Below, in pieces: positions 1 to 9,395 of a stretch of 64,000 nucleotides of DNA; positions within the stretch are counted from its first letter, which is position 1; the number at the start of each line of letters is the position of its first letter. Source of the DNA: Chryseotalea sanaruensis (lineage in GTDB: Bacteria; Bacteroidota; Bacteroidia; Cytophagales; Cyclobacteriaceae). Under the pieces are notes generated by a model. It searched no databases and was not told where the DNA came from. It saw only the letters and a list, made by a program, of their open reading frames with translations. The stretch lies in assembly GCF_003990915.1 (NCBI RefSeq), contig NZ_BHXQ01000001.1, forward strand, positions 303,402-367,401, read 5' to 3'. The position numbers were made by a program, and so were the translations under genes.

Positions 1-2
1 TC

Positions 3-1877
3 AGCATAGGAGGAAACCTATGGGCACAATCAGTTGTGCAGGTATCGGATCAAGTGGACGAAAAAATTTACATACTAAACGACCTTGAGTACTATATCGA
101 TTCAACCAACACACTTACACTTGAAGATGTAAGCAAGACAGCGTTTCAATCCAGGTTTAAAAGACACAGCGATTATCAGAATACAGATTTTAATATCAAT
201 ACTGCCTATTGGGTTAAGTTTCCGATAAAACTAAATGCTGAGAGTAAGAAGAAGTGGTTAATTGAGTTCTACGATCAATCTATTGACTATTTAGAGATAC
301 ACGTTCCCTCCAAAAATGGTGAATACTCCAGTGTTTATACCGGAGACAAACATCCATTCGCGGAGCGTGTGTTATTGCACAAGAATTTCGAAGCCACGGT
401 TGATATGTTTTCAAATGAAACGGTTGTCTGCTACTTCAAAGTTACATCGCATGAATTTGCCGATATACGTATTGTTTTTCGATCAGTAAACCGTTTTGTT
501 TATTATGCACTCAATGAGTATTTGCTTTATGGAATGTTCTATGGAATGATCATTATCATTAGCTTATATAACTTCCTGGTGTATCTCGCCATTAGGGAAA
601 TAAAAAACATCTATTACATTTTTTATATACTGAGTGTGGCACTGTATGCTGCAAGCTTAGATGGTATAGGGTTTCAGTTTTTATGGCCTGAATTACCAGC
701 GCTCAATAGTTATGCGACAGGATTTGCCTTGTATTCGTTAATTATTTGGGCACTTTTATTTACACGAAAATTTTTAAGCACACGCGCCAATTCCCCTGAA
801 CTTGACAGGGCCATACTTGGAATGATTATCGCCAGAACGGTTCTCTTCCTTATAGCCTTATTCTTTTTTCCTTCCTTTCTCACCTATAGAAATCTTGAGA
901 TCATTCCACTGTCACTGATTTTTTATAGTGGTATAAAAGTTTGGATGGGTAATTATAAACCTGCCCGTTTCTTTGTAATTGCCTATGGTATACTCTTCAT
1001 GGGTTTCTTCCTTCGTACATTAGTACACTTTAATATCTTGCCATTCACCATCTTATTGCATTACAGTCTGCATATTTCGTTTGGTGTAGAAATGCTCTTC
1101 CTTACTTTTGCTTTGGGTGATCGTATCCGGATTTTAAAAGATAATAGAGACAGAGCGTTGCGCAGAATTATTCAACAGCATGAGTTTAACATGCAGTTAA
1201 AGGATACCGTTAATCGTGAGTTAGAAAATAAAGTACAGGAACGAACTACTGAATTGAACCACAAAAATCAGGAGTTAGAGTTGATCAATACACGGCTTGA
1301 AAAACAATCGACAGAGATCAATCAGATTAACTCCATGCTGGATCTGGACAACTGGAAATTAAAAAACAGTATTAAAGAAGTGTTGAACGATCGTATTATG
1401 GAGAGAGCCATGGATTATGATCAGTTTCAGACCTTGTATCCAGACGATCTTTCCTGCTACCGCTTTTTAGAAAGCCTGAAATGGGAGCGAGGTTATGCGT
1501 GTAAGAAGTGTGCTAACGATAAGCATTTTGATGGTGCGCAGAAATTTGCCAGACGGTGCACACGTTGTGGATATAATGAATCTATTACAGCCTACACCAT
1601 ATTTCACAGCATTAAATTCCCGATAGATAAAGCTTTTTACATCGCCTACCTTACCGTTTCTGGCCGTAAAGACCTAACCCTCGATACCCTTTCTCACGTA
1701 TTAGCATTACGCCTAAACACCATTTGGGCCTTCAAAAACAAGGTGTCAGAAAGGTTACAGGAGCTCGAAAGCAAAGGTGTCAGGCCATCTTCAGGTCGTT
1801 GGCAGGAGGTCATATTGATATCAAAAAGAGGATCGGAGACTATCAAAAAATCAGAAAAAGTCAGGAATCTTGCCTGA
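3..1877 (+). CDS. 7TMR-DISM membrane sensor with C-terminal IS1595-like zinc ribbon/HTH (5' end missing)
   Basis: Probable membrane-bound sensor and regulator. The frame is open to the left edge, and the first codons read like the end of a signal peptide (LWAQS), so the true start lies outside the window; the GTG at 36 is not the start. In order: an extracytoplasmic 7TMR-DISMED2-like domain (bases about 60-480), seven or eight hydrophobic segments (about 520-1120), a coiled coil with the VQERTTEL signature typical of signalling helices (about 1180-1400), then a C-terminal module. That module has CxxC pairs at 1500-1511 and 1557-1568, a TIFH-type motif and a helical tail, closely resembling the N-terminal zinc ribbon and HTH of IS1595-family transposases. 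The DDE nuclease domain is absent and the protein ends about 100 residues after the ribbon. No kinase domain is visible. It sits 226 bp upstream of a co-oriented SusC gene. DNA binding and control of that locus are inferred. Confidence 0.85.
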   Translation, partial: SIGGNLWAQSVVQVSDQVDEKIYILNDLEYYIDSTNTLTLEDVSKTAFQSRFKRHSDYQNTDFNINTAYWVKFPIKLNAESKKKWLIEFYDQSIDYLEIHVPSKNGEYSSVYTGDKHPFAERVLLHKNFEATVDMFSNETVVCYFKVTSHEFADIRIVFRSVNRFVYYALNEYLLYGMFYGMIIIISLYNFLVYLAIREIKNIYYIFYILSVALYAASLDGIGFQFLWPELPALNSYATGFALYSLIIWALLFTRKFLSTRANSPELDRAILGMIIARTVLFLIALFFFPSFLTYRNLEIIPLSLIFYSGIKVWMGNYKPARFFVIAYGILFMGFFLRTLVHFNILPFTILLHYSLHISFGVEMLFLTFALGDRIRILKDNRDRALRRIIQQHEFNMQLKDTVNRELENKVQERTTELNHKNQELELINTRLEKQSTEINQINSMLDLDNWKLKNSIKEVLNDRIMERAMDYDQFQTLYPDDLSCYRFLESLKWERGYACKKCANDKHFDGAQKFARRCTRCGYNESITAYTIFHSIKFPIDKAFYIAYLTVSGRKDLTLDTLSHVLALRLNTIWAFKNKVSERLQELESKGVRPSSGRWQEVILISKRGSETIKKSEKVRNLA

Positions 1878-1918
1878 GGCAACTCATTTCGAAGTTCATG
1901 TTTTTTTAGCGACATATC

Positions 1919-1930
1919 GCAAACGTTTGT
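1919..1930. promoter_or_regulatory. LacI-type operator-like palindrome upstream of first SusC gene
   Basis: The core CAAACGTTTG (1920-1929) is a perfect 10-bp palindrome with a central CG, the style of many LacI/GalR-family operators. It lies in the 226-bp spacer before the SusC gene at 2104. No LacI gene is adjacent to this locus; the nearest in the window is at 50703-51785. Which protein binds it is unknown, and the call rests on symmetry and position only. Confidence 0.35.
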
Positions 1931-2103
1931 ACTACATTTTGTCTTATTTGGCCTATTTTTTAATGTTTTTAAAGCGATAATTATCCTAACGAATAAATAC
2001 CGAATTCGATTGCATAAATCATCATTTGAGCTGAAAAATGTTTAAAAAAGCTTGACTCTGTCCTAACTTCATTTCGCTTTAAGACATTAAACCTTATTTC
2101 TCA

Positions 2104-5100
2104 ATGCGAATGAAGCCTTTTTACCGAATATTCTCCTTCGCTTTCTGCCTTTTGAGCCTCAATTCGGCCTTGGCACAAAATAGACAGGTTACCGGAACGG
2201 TCATTTCCGCTGAAGACAAACAGCCTGTTCCTGGAGTTAACGTCCTTGTTCAGGGTACCAGTCGCGGTACAGTTACTGATTTGGACGGAAAATATAGCCT
2301 GGATCTATCAGGCACGGAAGAAACATTGGTTTTCTCCTTCATAGGATTTACCAGTAAAACGGTGCCGGTTCAGGGAAGAACAGTGGTAGATGTAGAACTT
2401 GAGTTGGACACTAAGACGTTAGAGGAAATAGTGGTGGTCGGTTATGGAGTTCAAAAAAAGAGCGATATAACTGGATCTACTGCCAATATAAAAGGCGATG
2501 AATTATTAAAGCAACCTGTTCTTACAGCTACCCAAGCTATGCAGGGTAAAGTTGCTGGTGTCCAGATTATCAGTAGCGGCCAACCAGGGAGCTCTCCACA
2601 AATACGTGTTAGAGGTGTAGGCACAGCATTGGGTGGTACAACTTCTTTGTATGTAGTAGACGGTGTATTGACCGATGATATTTCTAACATCAATACTGCA
2701 GACATCGTTGATATGAATATTCTGAAGGATGCTTCATCAGCGGCAATTTACGGATCAAGAGGTGCCAACGGGGTGATTATTATCACCACAAAGAAGGGAG
2801 TATCAGGTGATTTAAAAATTAGTTATAACAATAACATTGGTTTCAGGCAAGCGGCTAACCTTGTCGAGATGGCCAATGCTTCTGAATACAGCAATTATAT
2901 ACAAGCAGCAACAGGTAATCCAGCGCCCGCTTCACCTTATGATACCGATTGGTATGGTACTATTTTAAGAAATGCTTTTCAACAGAGCCATAATATTTCA
3001 GTTTCAGGCGGTACAGATAAAGCTACTTACCTTTTCAATGCAGGTTATCTATCTGATCAGGGGATTATACTCAACAATGACTTTGAAAGATTTACCTTAC
3101 GCTTTAACAATGATTATAAATTAAGTGATAAAATTCAATTTGGTTTTCAATCCTCCTTTGGAAATAGCATTAATGAAAATGCTTTTGGTAACATTAATAT
3201 AGATGCTTTTGGAAACGTGGGTTCGGTTTATAATAACGCTTACCGAGCCTCACCTATAATAACCAGTATCCAAGATGGTCGTTATGGTAATTCTTCAGCT
3301 TATCAAAATGTAGGTAATCCATTGTTGGATTTGAATAATAACAGCATTAGGGTTAATGAAAATCGATTACAAGGATCAACTTTTCTCTCATACAAACCGG
3401 TTGAATGGTTGACTTTTCGTTCGTCATTAGGTGCTGACTGGAGAAATTCATTGAACAGAGGTTATTACTACCAGTTTAATGCTGATGAAAACACATTCCT
3501 AGTTGCAGGGGGTAATCAATTGCGTGCACAAAGTTCTCTTATTGTGCAAAACTCACAGGCTTTCCGTTGGGTTTGGGATAATACAGCAACTATTACCAAA
3601 CAACTAGGCAAACATGATGTGACATTATTGGCTGGTGTAACTGCAGAAAAATTAAACTTCACTTTTTTGTCAGCCAATAGAAATGATATCCCAGCTGATC
3701 CGGATTTGTGGTACATAGGTGTAGGCGATGCGAACACCTCTCAAAACAACGGTGGTGGAGATGCTTGGGCACGCAATTCATATTTGTCAAGGGTAAATTA
3801 TTCCTACAACGAAAAATACTTGTTTACTGCCACTGTTAGGATAGATGGCAGTTCTCGACTGCCAGAAATTAACCGCTGGCAGACATTTCCATCATTTGGT
3901 GTAGGGTGGCAGATCCATAGGGAAGGTTTCATGGAAAACCAGAATATATTTGACGTTTTAAAATTGCGCGGTTCATACGGCAAGGTGGGTAATGATCAGA
4001 TTCCAACTAATGCTTATACTGTATCAGTAGAACAGAACAAGCCTTATCCGTTTGGTGGTGTTTTAGTTCCGGCTATTCCTGGTGTACAGATCAATCAAAA
4101 CATAGACCCTAATATTACATGGGAAATTACAGAGGAATACGATCTGGCTATAGAATTTGGGTTGTTCCAATCCAAGTTAACGGGTGAGGTAAATTATTAT
4201 GATAAGAAAGTAGCAAACGCGTTGATTAGTGTTCCACTCCCCAGAACCGGAGCAGATGCAGATGGCATCATTTTCACTAACGCGGCAACCATTCAAAACA
4301 GAGGCGTTGAAGTACTACTCAACTGGAAGAAACTTGTTAATGAGAATCTATCCTACTCGGTAGGAGGTAACGTAACCTTTAACGAAAATAAGGTTGTTGG
4401 CTTGAATGGTGGACGTGCTATTCGTGGAGGCTCTATTGGCGCTGCACAGGGTTTTACAACAATTACTGACAATGGTTTGCCTGTTGGGAGTTTCTTTGTA
4501 TTAAATCAAATAGGTGTATTTAATACCACAGGTGAAGTTAATAGTTATATAAACAATGATGGAGATCCTCTTCAACCCACTGCAAAGCCTGGTGATTTTA
4601 AATATGAGGATGTAAATGGTGATGGAAGAATTGATGATGAGGATCGTGTCTTTGCAGGATCGTATCAACCAGTAGCTTACTTTGGTCTAAATGGTTCAGT
4701 AAACTTTAAGAGCTGGGATTTTAGTATCGACTTTTATGGAAACGTAGGCAATGAAGTTTATAATGGAAAGAAAGCGGTTAGAGTTGAAGGTCGTGATAAT
4801 GTAGAAAAATCAGTAGTATACGATCGATGGACCGCTGCGAACAGATCGCAAACAGAACCTGGAGCGAATACTGGTAATCAATTAGCATCAAAGTATTTTG
4901 TTGAATCAGGTTCATTTGTCAGAATCAACAACCTGACCATTGGATATACTTTCCCAAAATCAATGTTGGAAAAAGTAAGGATAAGTACTTGTCGTGCTTT
5001 TGTTACTTCTCAAAATCTTTTTACGCTGAAAAAATATAGCGGTTTTACACCTGAGCTACCAGGTGACCCTATTAGCTCTGGAATTGAATTAAGTGCTTAC

Positions 5101-5145
5101 CCGACAACACGCACGGTAGCACTGGGTATAAATGTTGGTTTTTAA
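2104..5145 (+). CDS. SusC/RagA family TonB-linked outer membrane transporter (glucan locus)
   Basis: Outer-membrane TonB-dependent importer of oligosaccharides, 1013 residues, a normal size for the family. A signal peptide ends near residue 25 (SALAQ). It is followed by a carboxypeptidase-regulatory-like domain (about 27-105), the SusC signature EEIVVVGYG (about 108-116), a plug domain with the family motifs YVVDG and IYGSRGANGVIIITTKKG, and then a beta-barrel ending in an aromatic-rich strand (final residue F). The ATG at 2104 is chosen because the signal peptide follows directly; the ATG at 2110 is an alternative. Its stop overlaps the longest SusD reading frame (TAATG), so the pair is probably co-translated. 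With SusD it should form the uptake complex for products of the GH144 enzyme downstream; the substrate is inferred. Confidence 0.95.
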   Translation: MRMKPFYRIFSFAFCLLSLNSALAQNRQVTGTVISAEDKQPVPGVNVLVQGTSRGTVTDLDGKYSLDLSGTEETLVFSFIGFTSKTVPVQGRTVVDVELELDTKTLEEIVVVGYGVQKKSDITGSTANIKGDELLKQPVLTATQAMQGKVAGVQIISSGQPGSSPQIRVRGVGTALGGTTSLYVVDGVLTDDISNINTADIVDMNILKDASSAAIYGSRGANGVIIITTKKGVSGDLKISYNNNIGFRQAANLVEMANASEYSNYIQAATGNPAPASPYDTDWYGTILRNAFQQSHNISVSGGTDKATYLFNAGYLSDQGIILNNDFERFTLRFNNDYKLSDKIQFGFQSSFGNSINENAFGNINIDAFGNVGSVYNNAYRASPIITSIQDGRYGNSSAYQNVGNPLLDLNNNSIRVNENRLQGSTFLSYKPVEWLTFRSSLGADWRNSLNRGYYYQFNADENTFLVAGGNQLRAQSSLIVQNSQAFRWVWDNTATITKQLGKHDVTLLAGVTAEKLNFTFLSANRNDIPADPDLWYIGVGDANTSQNNGGGDAWARNSYLSRVNYSYNEKYLFTATVRIDGSSRLPEINRWQTFPSFGVGWQIHREGFMENQNIFDVLKLRGSYGKVGNDQIPTNAYTVSVEQNKPYPFGGVLVPAIPGVQINQNIDPNITWEITEEYDLAIEFGLFQSKLTGEVNYYDKKVANALISVPLPRTGADADGIIFTNAATIQNRGVEVLLNWKKLVNENLSYSVGGNVTFNENKVVGLNGGRAIRGGSIGAAQGFTTITDNGLPVGSFFVLNQIGVFNTTGEVNSYINNDGDPLQPTAKPGDFKYEDVNGDGRIDDEDRVFAGSYQPVAYFGLNGSVNFKSWDFSIDFYGNVGNEVYNGKKAVRVEGRDNVEKSVVYDRWTAANRSQTEPGANTGNQLASKYFVESGSFVRINNLTIGYTFPKSMLEKVRISTCRAFVTSQNLFTLKKYSGFTPELPGDPISSGIELSAYPTTRTVALGINVGF

Positions 5146-6698
5146 TGATTAAGCATATATCATATATGAAGAAGATGACTAATCAATACTCTTATAAAAT
5201 GAAAGCAGTTATAGTTGTTGTTATTGGCCTGTTGATTCTCGGTTGTAGTGACAACTTTCTAGATATTAAAGTTCAGGGAGGAGTAACAACGGAAACTGAT
5301 CCTAAGCTAGGTGAAAGACTGGTTACTGGCGCTTACCACAGCTTATTGCAAGGTGATGCATTTGGAAATGGTGATGTACATGGATGGGGCTTTATTTCTG
5401 TAACCAGCATTATATCGGATGACGCGGACAAAGGAAGTACAGCTGGTGATCAGGCAGTACCCATTGGCGATATAGACAACTTTACTTTAACCCCCACAAA
5501 CCGATTTGTTGAATCATTATGGAGTGGACATTACAATAGCATTGGCGCAACAAACCAAGCCTTAAAGGCTTTGAAAGTTGCAGCTATAGATGATACAGAG
5601 CGTAAGAAGTTAATGGCAGAGGTGCGCTTTATCAGGGGCTATATTTACTTCAACTTAGTGAGAATGTTTGGTGACGTTCCATTGGTATTGCGTGTTCCGG
5701 TGGACGCTAATGATGCCAATACCGATCCTGCTTTTCAGACGAGAGCCAACGTAGCAATAGTATATGACAGCATCAAACGCGATTTGCAATATGCTGTTGA
5801 TAATTTATTGATCAAGAGCCAAAGCGAAATGGGCCATGCCAACAAAGGGGCAGCACAGGCTTTGCTAGCTAAAGTACACATGTACAGAGGCGAGTGGCCT
5901 CAGGTATATGCTTTAACTAATGATGTAATACAATCAGGTCAGTATGATCTGGTTGAAGATTACGCTACCATTTGGAGACAAGTGGGGGATAACAACATTG
6001 AATCAATTTTTGAAATCCAGACAGGACAATTTAATAATGAAAACCTGGCAATAGATAATTATATCGTTAGTCAGGGGCCACGTGTAGGTGGCTCAGGAGG
6101 TTGGGATGATTTGGGTTTCGGCTTTAATAATCCTTCAGCTAGTTTGTTAAGTGCTTATGAACCAGGTGATCTTCGCAAAGACGCCACTGTGATTGCCATT
6201 GATAATTCAGGAACACACGTAGGTACCACGTTGTGGGATGGCTTTAGAATACCAAGTTCTGATTCAGTTCAGAATTTATTCTACAATTATAAAGCGTATA
6301 CCAGCAGAACGATGGAGACATTTGCCCGTCCTGAACCAAAAAACAGACCTAAGAATATAAGGATTCTAAGGTATGCAGATGTTCTACTGATGCATGCTGA
6401 AGCTATTGTAAATGGTGGAGGGTCAGGTGATGCCGATGCACTAGTAAACGAAATACGTGAAAGGGCAGGTTTAGCACCTAAAAGTGGTGTGACTATTGAC
6501 GACATTTGGCAAGAGCGACACATTGAATTTGCTATGGAACACGATCGCTTCTGGGATATAGTAAGGCAAGGCAGGGCAGCACAGGTAATGATGGCAGCTG
6601 GTAAAACAAACTTTGTTGCAGGTAAACATGAGTTACTACCTATACCAAATTCTCAAATTATTTTAAGTGGTGGTTTATTAACTCAAAATAATTATTAA
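5145..6698 (+). CDS. SusD/RagB family starch-binding-like lipoprotein
   Basis: Surface glycan-binding lipoprotein that caps the SusC channel. A hydrophobic stretch ends in the lipobox ILGC followed by SDN, so the mature protein starts at that cysteine. The helical SusD fold is recognisable from the N-terminal NFLD motif, the TPR-like region with EVRFIRGYIYFNLVRMFGDVPL, and the C-terminal block with RYADVLLMHAEA and ERHIEFAMEHDRFWDIVRQG. The longest frame starts at 5145, overlapping the SusC stop. ATGs at 5166 or 5199 would give a more typical short lipoprotein signal, so the exact start is uncertain. Length (about 500-517 residues) is normal. It is co-transcribed with the SusC gene before it. 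Confidence 0.93.
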   Translation: MIKHISYMKKMTNQYSYKMKAVIVVVIGLLILGCSDNFLDIKVQGGVTTETDPKLGERLVTGAYHSLLQGDAFGNGDVHGWGFISVTSIISDDADKGSTAGDQAVPIGDIDNFTLTPTNRFVESLWSGHYNSIGATNQALKALKVAAIDDTERKKLMAEVRFIRGYIYFNLVRMFGDVPLVLRVPVDANDANTDPAFQTRANVAIVYDSIKRDLQYAVDNLLIKSQSEMGHANKGAAQALLAKVHMYRGEWPQVYALTNDVIQSGQYDLVEDYATIWRQVGDNNIESIFEIQTGQFNNENLAIDNYIVSQGPRVGGSGGWDDLGFGFNNPSASLLSAYEPGDLRKDATVIAIDNSGTHVGTTLWDGFRIPSSDSVQNLFYNYKAYTSRTMETFARPEPKNRPKNIRILRYADVLLMHAEAIVNGGGSGDADALVNEIRERAGLAPKSGVTIDDIWQERHIEFAMEHDRFWDIVRQGRAAQVMMAAGKTNFVAGKHELLPIPNSQIILSGGLLTQNNY

Positions 6699-6795
6699 AA
6701 ATTATGGTCCAAAAATGCAGGGCATCACCTTATTCCAAATGACTTTTATCAATTAAACTAAACGAGAACAACAATTAAATTTAAACAAACTAAAA

Positions 6796-7689
6796 ATGAA
6801 GAAGATTAATTATTTTTTACTTTCAGCACTTGCACTGGGAAGTGCTGTTGTGTTTTCTTGCGATGATGAGGAAGCACTTCCGCCAATTGATGGTTACAAT
6901 AATTCGAATGAAGTTGCAACTGAAAATTTAAAGGCTCATTGGACTTTTGATGATACAAAGGTTGAACGTTTGTCAAACACTGCACCTTCGAACGAATATG
7001 GTGGAGCAGGTGCCGTTAGCTTTGCAGATGGACAAGTTGGCAAGGCACTTAAGTTAACTAGTGGTGCTGTCTTATATCCTAGTATTGCTAATATCGGTGC
7101 TGCTAATTCACTTAGTAACTTTACTGTTAGTATGTGGGTTAATGTTCAAGGAAATAAGCGCACTGCTAAACAGGGTTTCACTTCTTTCTTTGCGATCAAT
7201 CACCAGGATGATACTGACATCTGGGGTAACATAACAATGGCTGCCGAAACAGGTAATTATTTACCAACATCTGATACATTAATGCTTAAGCCTTTACTTA
7301 AGACGTTATTAGATGGAGGAGCTACCAGCTTACAGGATAACATCACAACAGTTAATGGTGATGTTGGTCAGCATTTTCTTGGCGCTAAAAGATGGGCACA
7401 TTATGTAGCACGCTGGAATGGCACTACCCATAAGTTTGAAATTTTTGGTGATGGTGCTAATATAGGTGCATATAGTGACCGCGGAACAACACCTCCATTG
7501 GTTATGAGAACCCCTGCAAGAGCAATCTTTGGTAGCTTAACGCATAACGATGTTGGTTTTGCAAGTGCCCCTGATAGAAGCTTCAATGTATTGGCAAACG
7601 CATTAATTGATGACGTACGTGTATATAACACTGCTTTATCTGATGCAGAAATAACTGCATTATTTAACCTTGGTACTGCCGGTAGATAA
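6796..7689 (+). CDS. LamG/concanavalin-A-like lectin-fold lipoprotein
   Basis: Predicted glycan-binding surface lipoprotein of 297 residues. The signal peptide ends in VVFSC with C22 as the lipidated residue, followed by the acidic run DDEE, which resembles a Bacteroidota lipoprotein export signal for surface display. The rest matches a LamG/laminin-G-like jelly roll: it opens with AHWTFDD, has NFTVSMWVNV in the core strand region, and closes with LIDDVRVYNTALSDAEI, a hallmark of the family. No catalytic motif is seen. In the position after SusD, such proteins usually act as extra surface glycan-binding proteins (SusE/F-like role). A strong intrinsic terminator follows 14 bp after the stop. 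Confidence 0.85.
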   Translation: MKKINYFLLSALALGSAVVFSCDDEEALPPIDGYNNSNEVATENLKAHWTFDDTKVERLSNTAPSNEYGGAGAVSFADGQVGKALKLTSGAVLYPSIANIGAANSLSNFTVSMWVNVQGNKRTAKQGFTSFFAINHQDDTDIWGNITMAAETGNYLPTSDTLMLKPLLKTLLDGGATSLQDNITTVNGDVGQHFLGAKRWAHYVARWNGTTHKFEIFGDGANIGAYSDRGTTPPLVMRTPARAIFGSLTHNDVGFASAPDRSFNVLANALIDDVRVYNTALSDAEITALFNLGTAGR

Positions 7690-7702
7690 TTTTTTTTAAT
7701 TC

Positions 7703-7737
7703 AGAGCAGAGAGCGAAGCTCTCTGCTCTTTTTATTT
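7703..7737 (+). terminator. Intrinsic terminator inside the glucan locus
   Basis: A perfect 12-bp stem (7703-7714 with 7718-7729) closes a GAA loop and is followed by a T-rich tract. The GH144 gene starts at 7745, only about 8-10 bases later. The hairpin therefore probably lowers, rather than abolishes, transcription of the enzyme genes, or stabilises the 3' end of the susCD-lamG message. Confidence 0.85.
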
Positions 7738-7744
7738 ATTTTTA

Positions 7745-9385
7745 ATGCAAAAAAAAAGTCTCTTAGTTTTCAGTTTAATAGTTCTTCTATTATCATGTGA
7801 TGAAAAGGAGAATCAAAATCCAGGTGCCTCCAATTTTACACTTACGAGTATATCTATAGATGGAATTGAGTCAACATCAGCTATTAACGCTGTTTCACTG
7901 ACACCGGTAATACAGTTAAGTTTTTCTGAACCAATAGACATCGTTTCAGTACAAAATGCAGTTGTACTAAAAGAAAAACTAAATACAATTCAATGCGAAT
8001 TTTCTTTAATTAACGGAGACAGCACATTACAAATAGTACCAAATAGCATTTTAAAATCATTATCAAAACATGATATTTATATTGATGCTACACTAAAAGC
8101 TAAATCAAAAAGAGAATACACCGTTTATTCTCAATACAGCTTCACAACTGAGATTGATGAAACTGATAAATTTCCACGTATCTCCGATGAAGAACTTCTC
8201 ACTTTAGTTCAAGAACAAACATTCAAATACTTCTACGACTTTGCACATCCAACCAGTGGTATGGCGCGTGAACGGAACACTTCGGGTGATATTGTTACCA
8301 GTGGCGGTTCTGGTTTTGGTATTATGGCATTAATTGTTGGCGCAGAAAGGAATTTTATAAGCAAGCAACAAGCTGTAGAGAGGATGAATAAAATTGTTTC
8401 ATTCCTGGAAGATGCAGATCGCTTTCATGGTGCCTGGTCGCATTGGATCAATGGTAACACGGGTACCGTAGTACCTTTCAGCACTAAAGATAATGGTGGT
8501 GATTTAGTAGAGACTTCTTTCCTTGTACAAGGCCTTATTACATTTCGTCAATATTTACAACCTACCGATACAGTCGGCAACAACCTGATTAATCGAATCA
8601 CTGATTTATATTATGAAGTAGAGTGGGACTGGTATCGTAAGAACAATGAAGAAATTTTGTACTGGCATTGGTCTCCCAACTTTAATTGGGATATGAATTT
8701 TCAATTGTCAGGTTACTTCGAACAGCAGGTTACATATTTTCTAGCTGCTGCCTCACCAACGCATGGCATTCCTAAAAGCGTATACACAAATGGTTTTGCC
8801 AGAAATGGCAACATCGTTCGCAACGATACTTTTTATAATATACCCTTAAAGCTCGGAGGTTTATTTCCTTTATTTTGGGTTCACTATTCTTATTTAGGCC
8901 TTGATCCTCATTTTTCAGACGGTTATGCTGACTACTGGGAACAAAATGTAAATGCTAGTTTAATTAATCAGGCACATTGCATTGCTAACCCAAGAAATTA
9001 TGTTGGGTATAGTGATGAGTGCTGGGGATTAACCAGTAGTGATAATCAAAATGGCTATAATGCCCATTCACCTGGTAACGATCTTGGTGTAATTACTCCA
9101 ACTGCTGCCTTGTCCTCTTTTCCGTATACACCAACGGAGTCTATGAAAGCATTAAAGTTTTTCTACTATACCTTAGGCGATCGCACATGGGGTGAGTATG
9201 GATTTTATGATTCTTTTAATTTGACACAAGCCTGGTTTGCTAACTCATACTTAGCAATCGACCAGGGACCAATCATTGTTATGATTGAAAATCACAGAAC
9301 AGGTTTGTTGTGGGATTTATTTATGTCAGCCCCTGAAGTACAGGAAGGCTTTACTAAACTTGAATTTACGGATACGTCCAATTAA
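7745..9385 (+). CDS. GH144-type glucanase lipoprotein (glucoamylase fold, N-terminal Ig-like domain)
   Basis: Predicted surface endo-glucanase, 546 residues. The signal ends in LLLSC (C18) followed by DEKE, which fits surface export. Residues about 30-135 form an Ig-like (Big_5/SbsA type) domain. From about 150 the (alpha/alpha)6 'glucoamylase' domain begins (EQTFKYFYDF) and includes TSGGSGFGIMAL, DNGGDLVETSFLVQGL, HWSPNFNWDMNFQLSGYFEQQ, ECWGLTSSD, and the end block GEYGFYDSFN with DQGPIIVMIENHRTG. These blocks are those of the family holding the GH144 endo-beta-1,2-glucanase of Chitinophaga pinensis. The adjacent GH3 gene (10 bp downstream) supports beta-1,2-glucan breakdown, but the linkage specificity is inferred; other enzymes with this fold act on different glucans. 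Confidence 0.82.
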   Translation: MQKKSLLVFSLIVLLLSCDEKENQNPGASNFTLTSISIDGIESTSAINAVSLTPVIQLSFSEPIDIVSVQNAVVLKEKLNTIQCEFSLINGDSTLQIVPNSILKSLSKHDIYIDATLKAKSKREYTVYSQYSFTTEIDETDKFPRISDEELLTLVQEQTFKYFYDFAHPTSGMARERNTSGDIVTSGGSGFGIMALIVGAERNFISKQQAVERMNKIVSFLEDADRFHGAWSHWINGNTGTVVPFSTKDNGGDLVETSFLVQGLITFRQYLQPTDTVGNNLINRITDLYYEVEWDWYRKNNEEILYWHWSPNFNWDMNFQLSGYFEQQVTYFLAAASPTHGIPKSVYTNGFARNGNIVRNDTFYNIPLKLGGLFPLFWVHYSYLGLDPHFSDGYADYWEQNVNASLINQAHCIANPRNYVGYSDECWGLTSSDNQNGYNAHSPGNDLGVITPTAALSSFPYTPTESMKALKFFYYTLGDRTWGEYGFYDSFNLTQAWFANSYLAIDQGPIIVMIENHRTGLLWDLFMSAPEVQEGFTKLEFTDTSN

Positions 9386-9395
9386 ATATTGACTA

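Noticed and set aside
36..38. GTG as start of the sensor gene
   Set aside because: The frame is open to the left edge and encodes the end of a signal peptide before this codon, so the gene begins outside the window.
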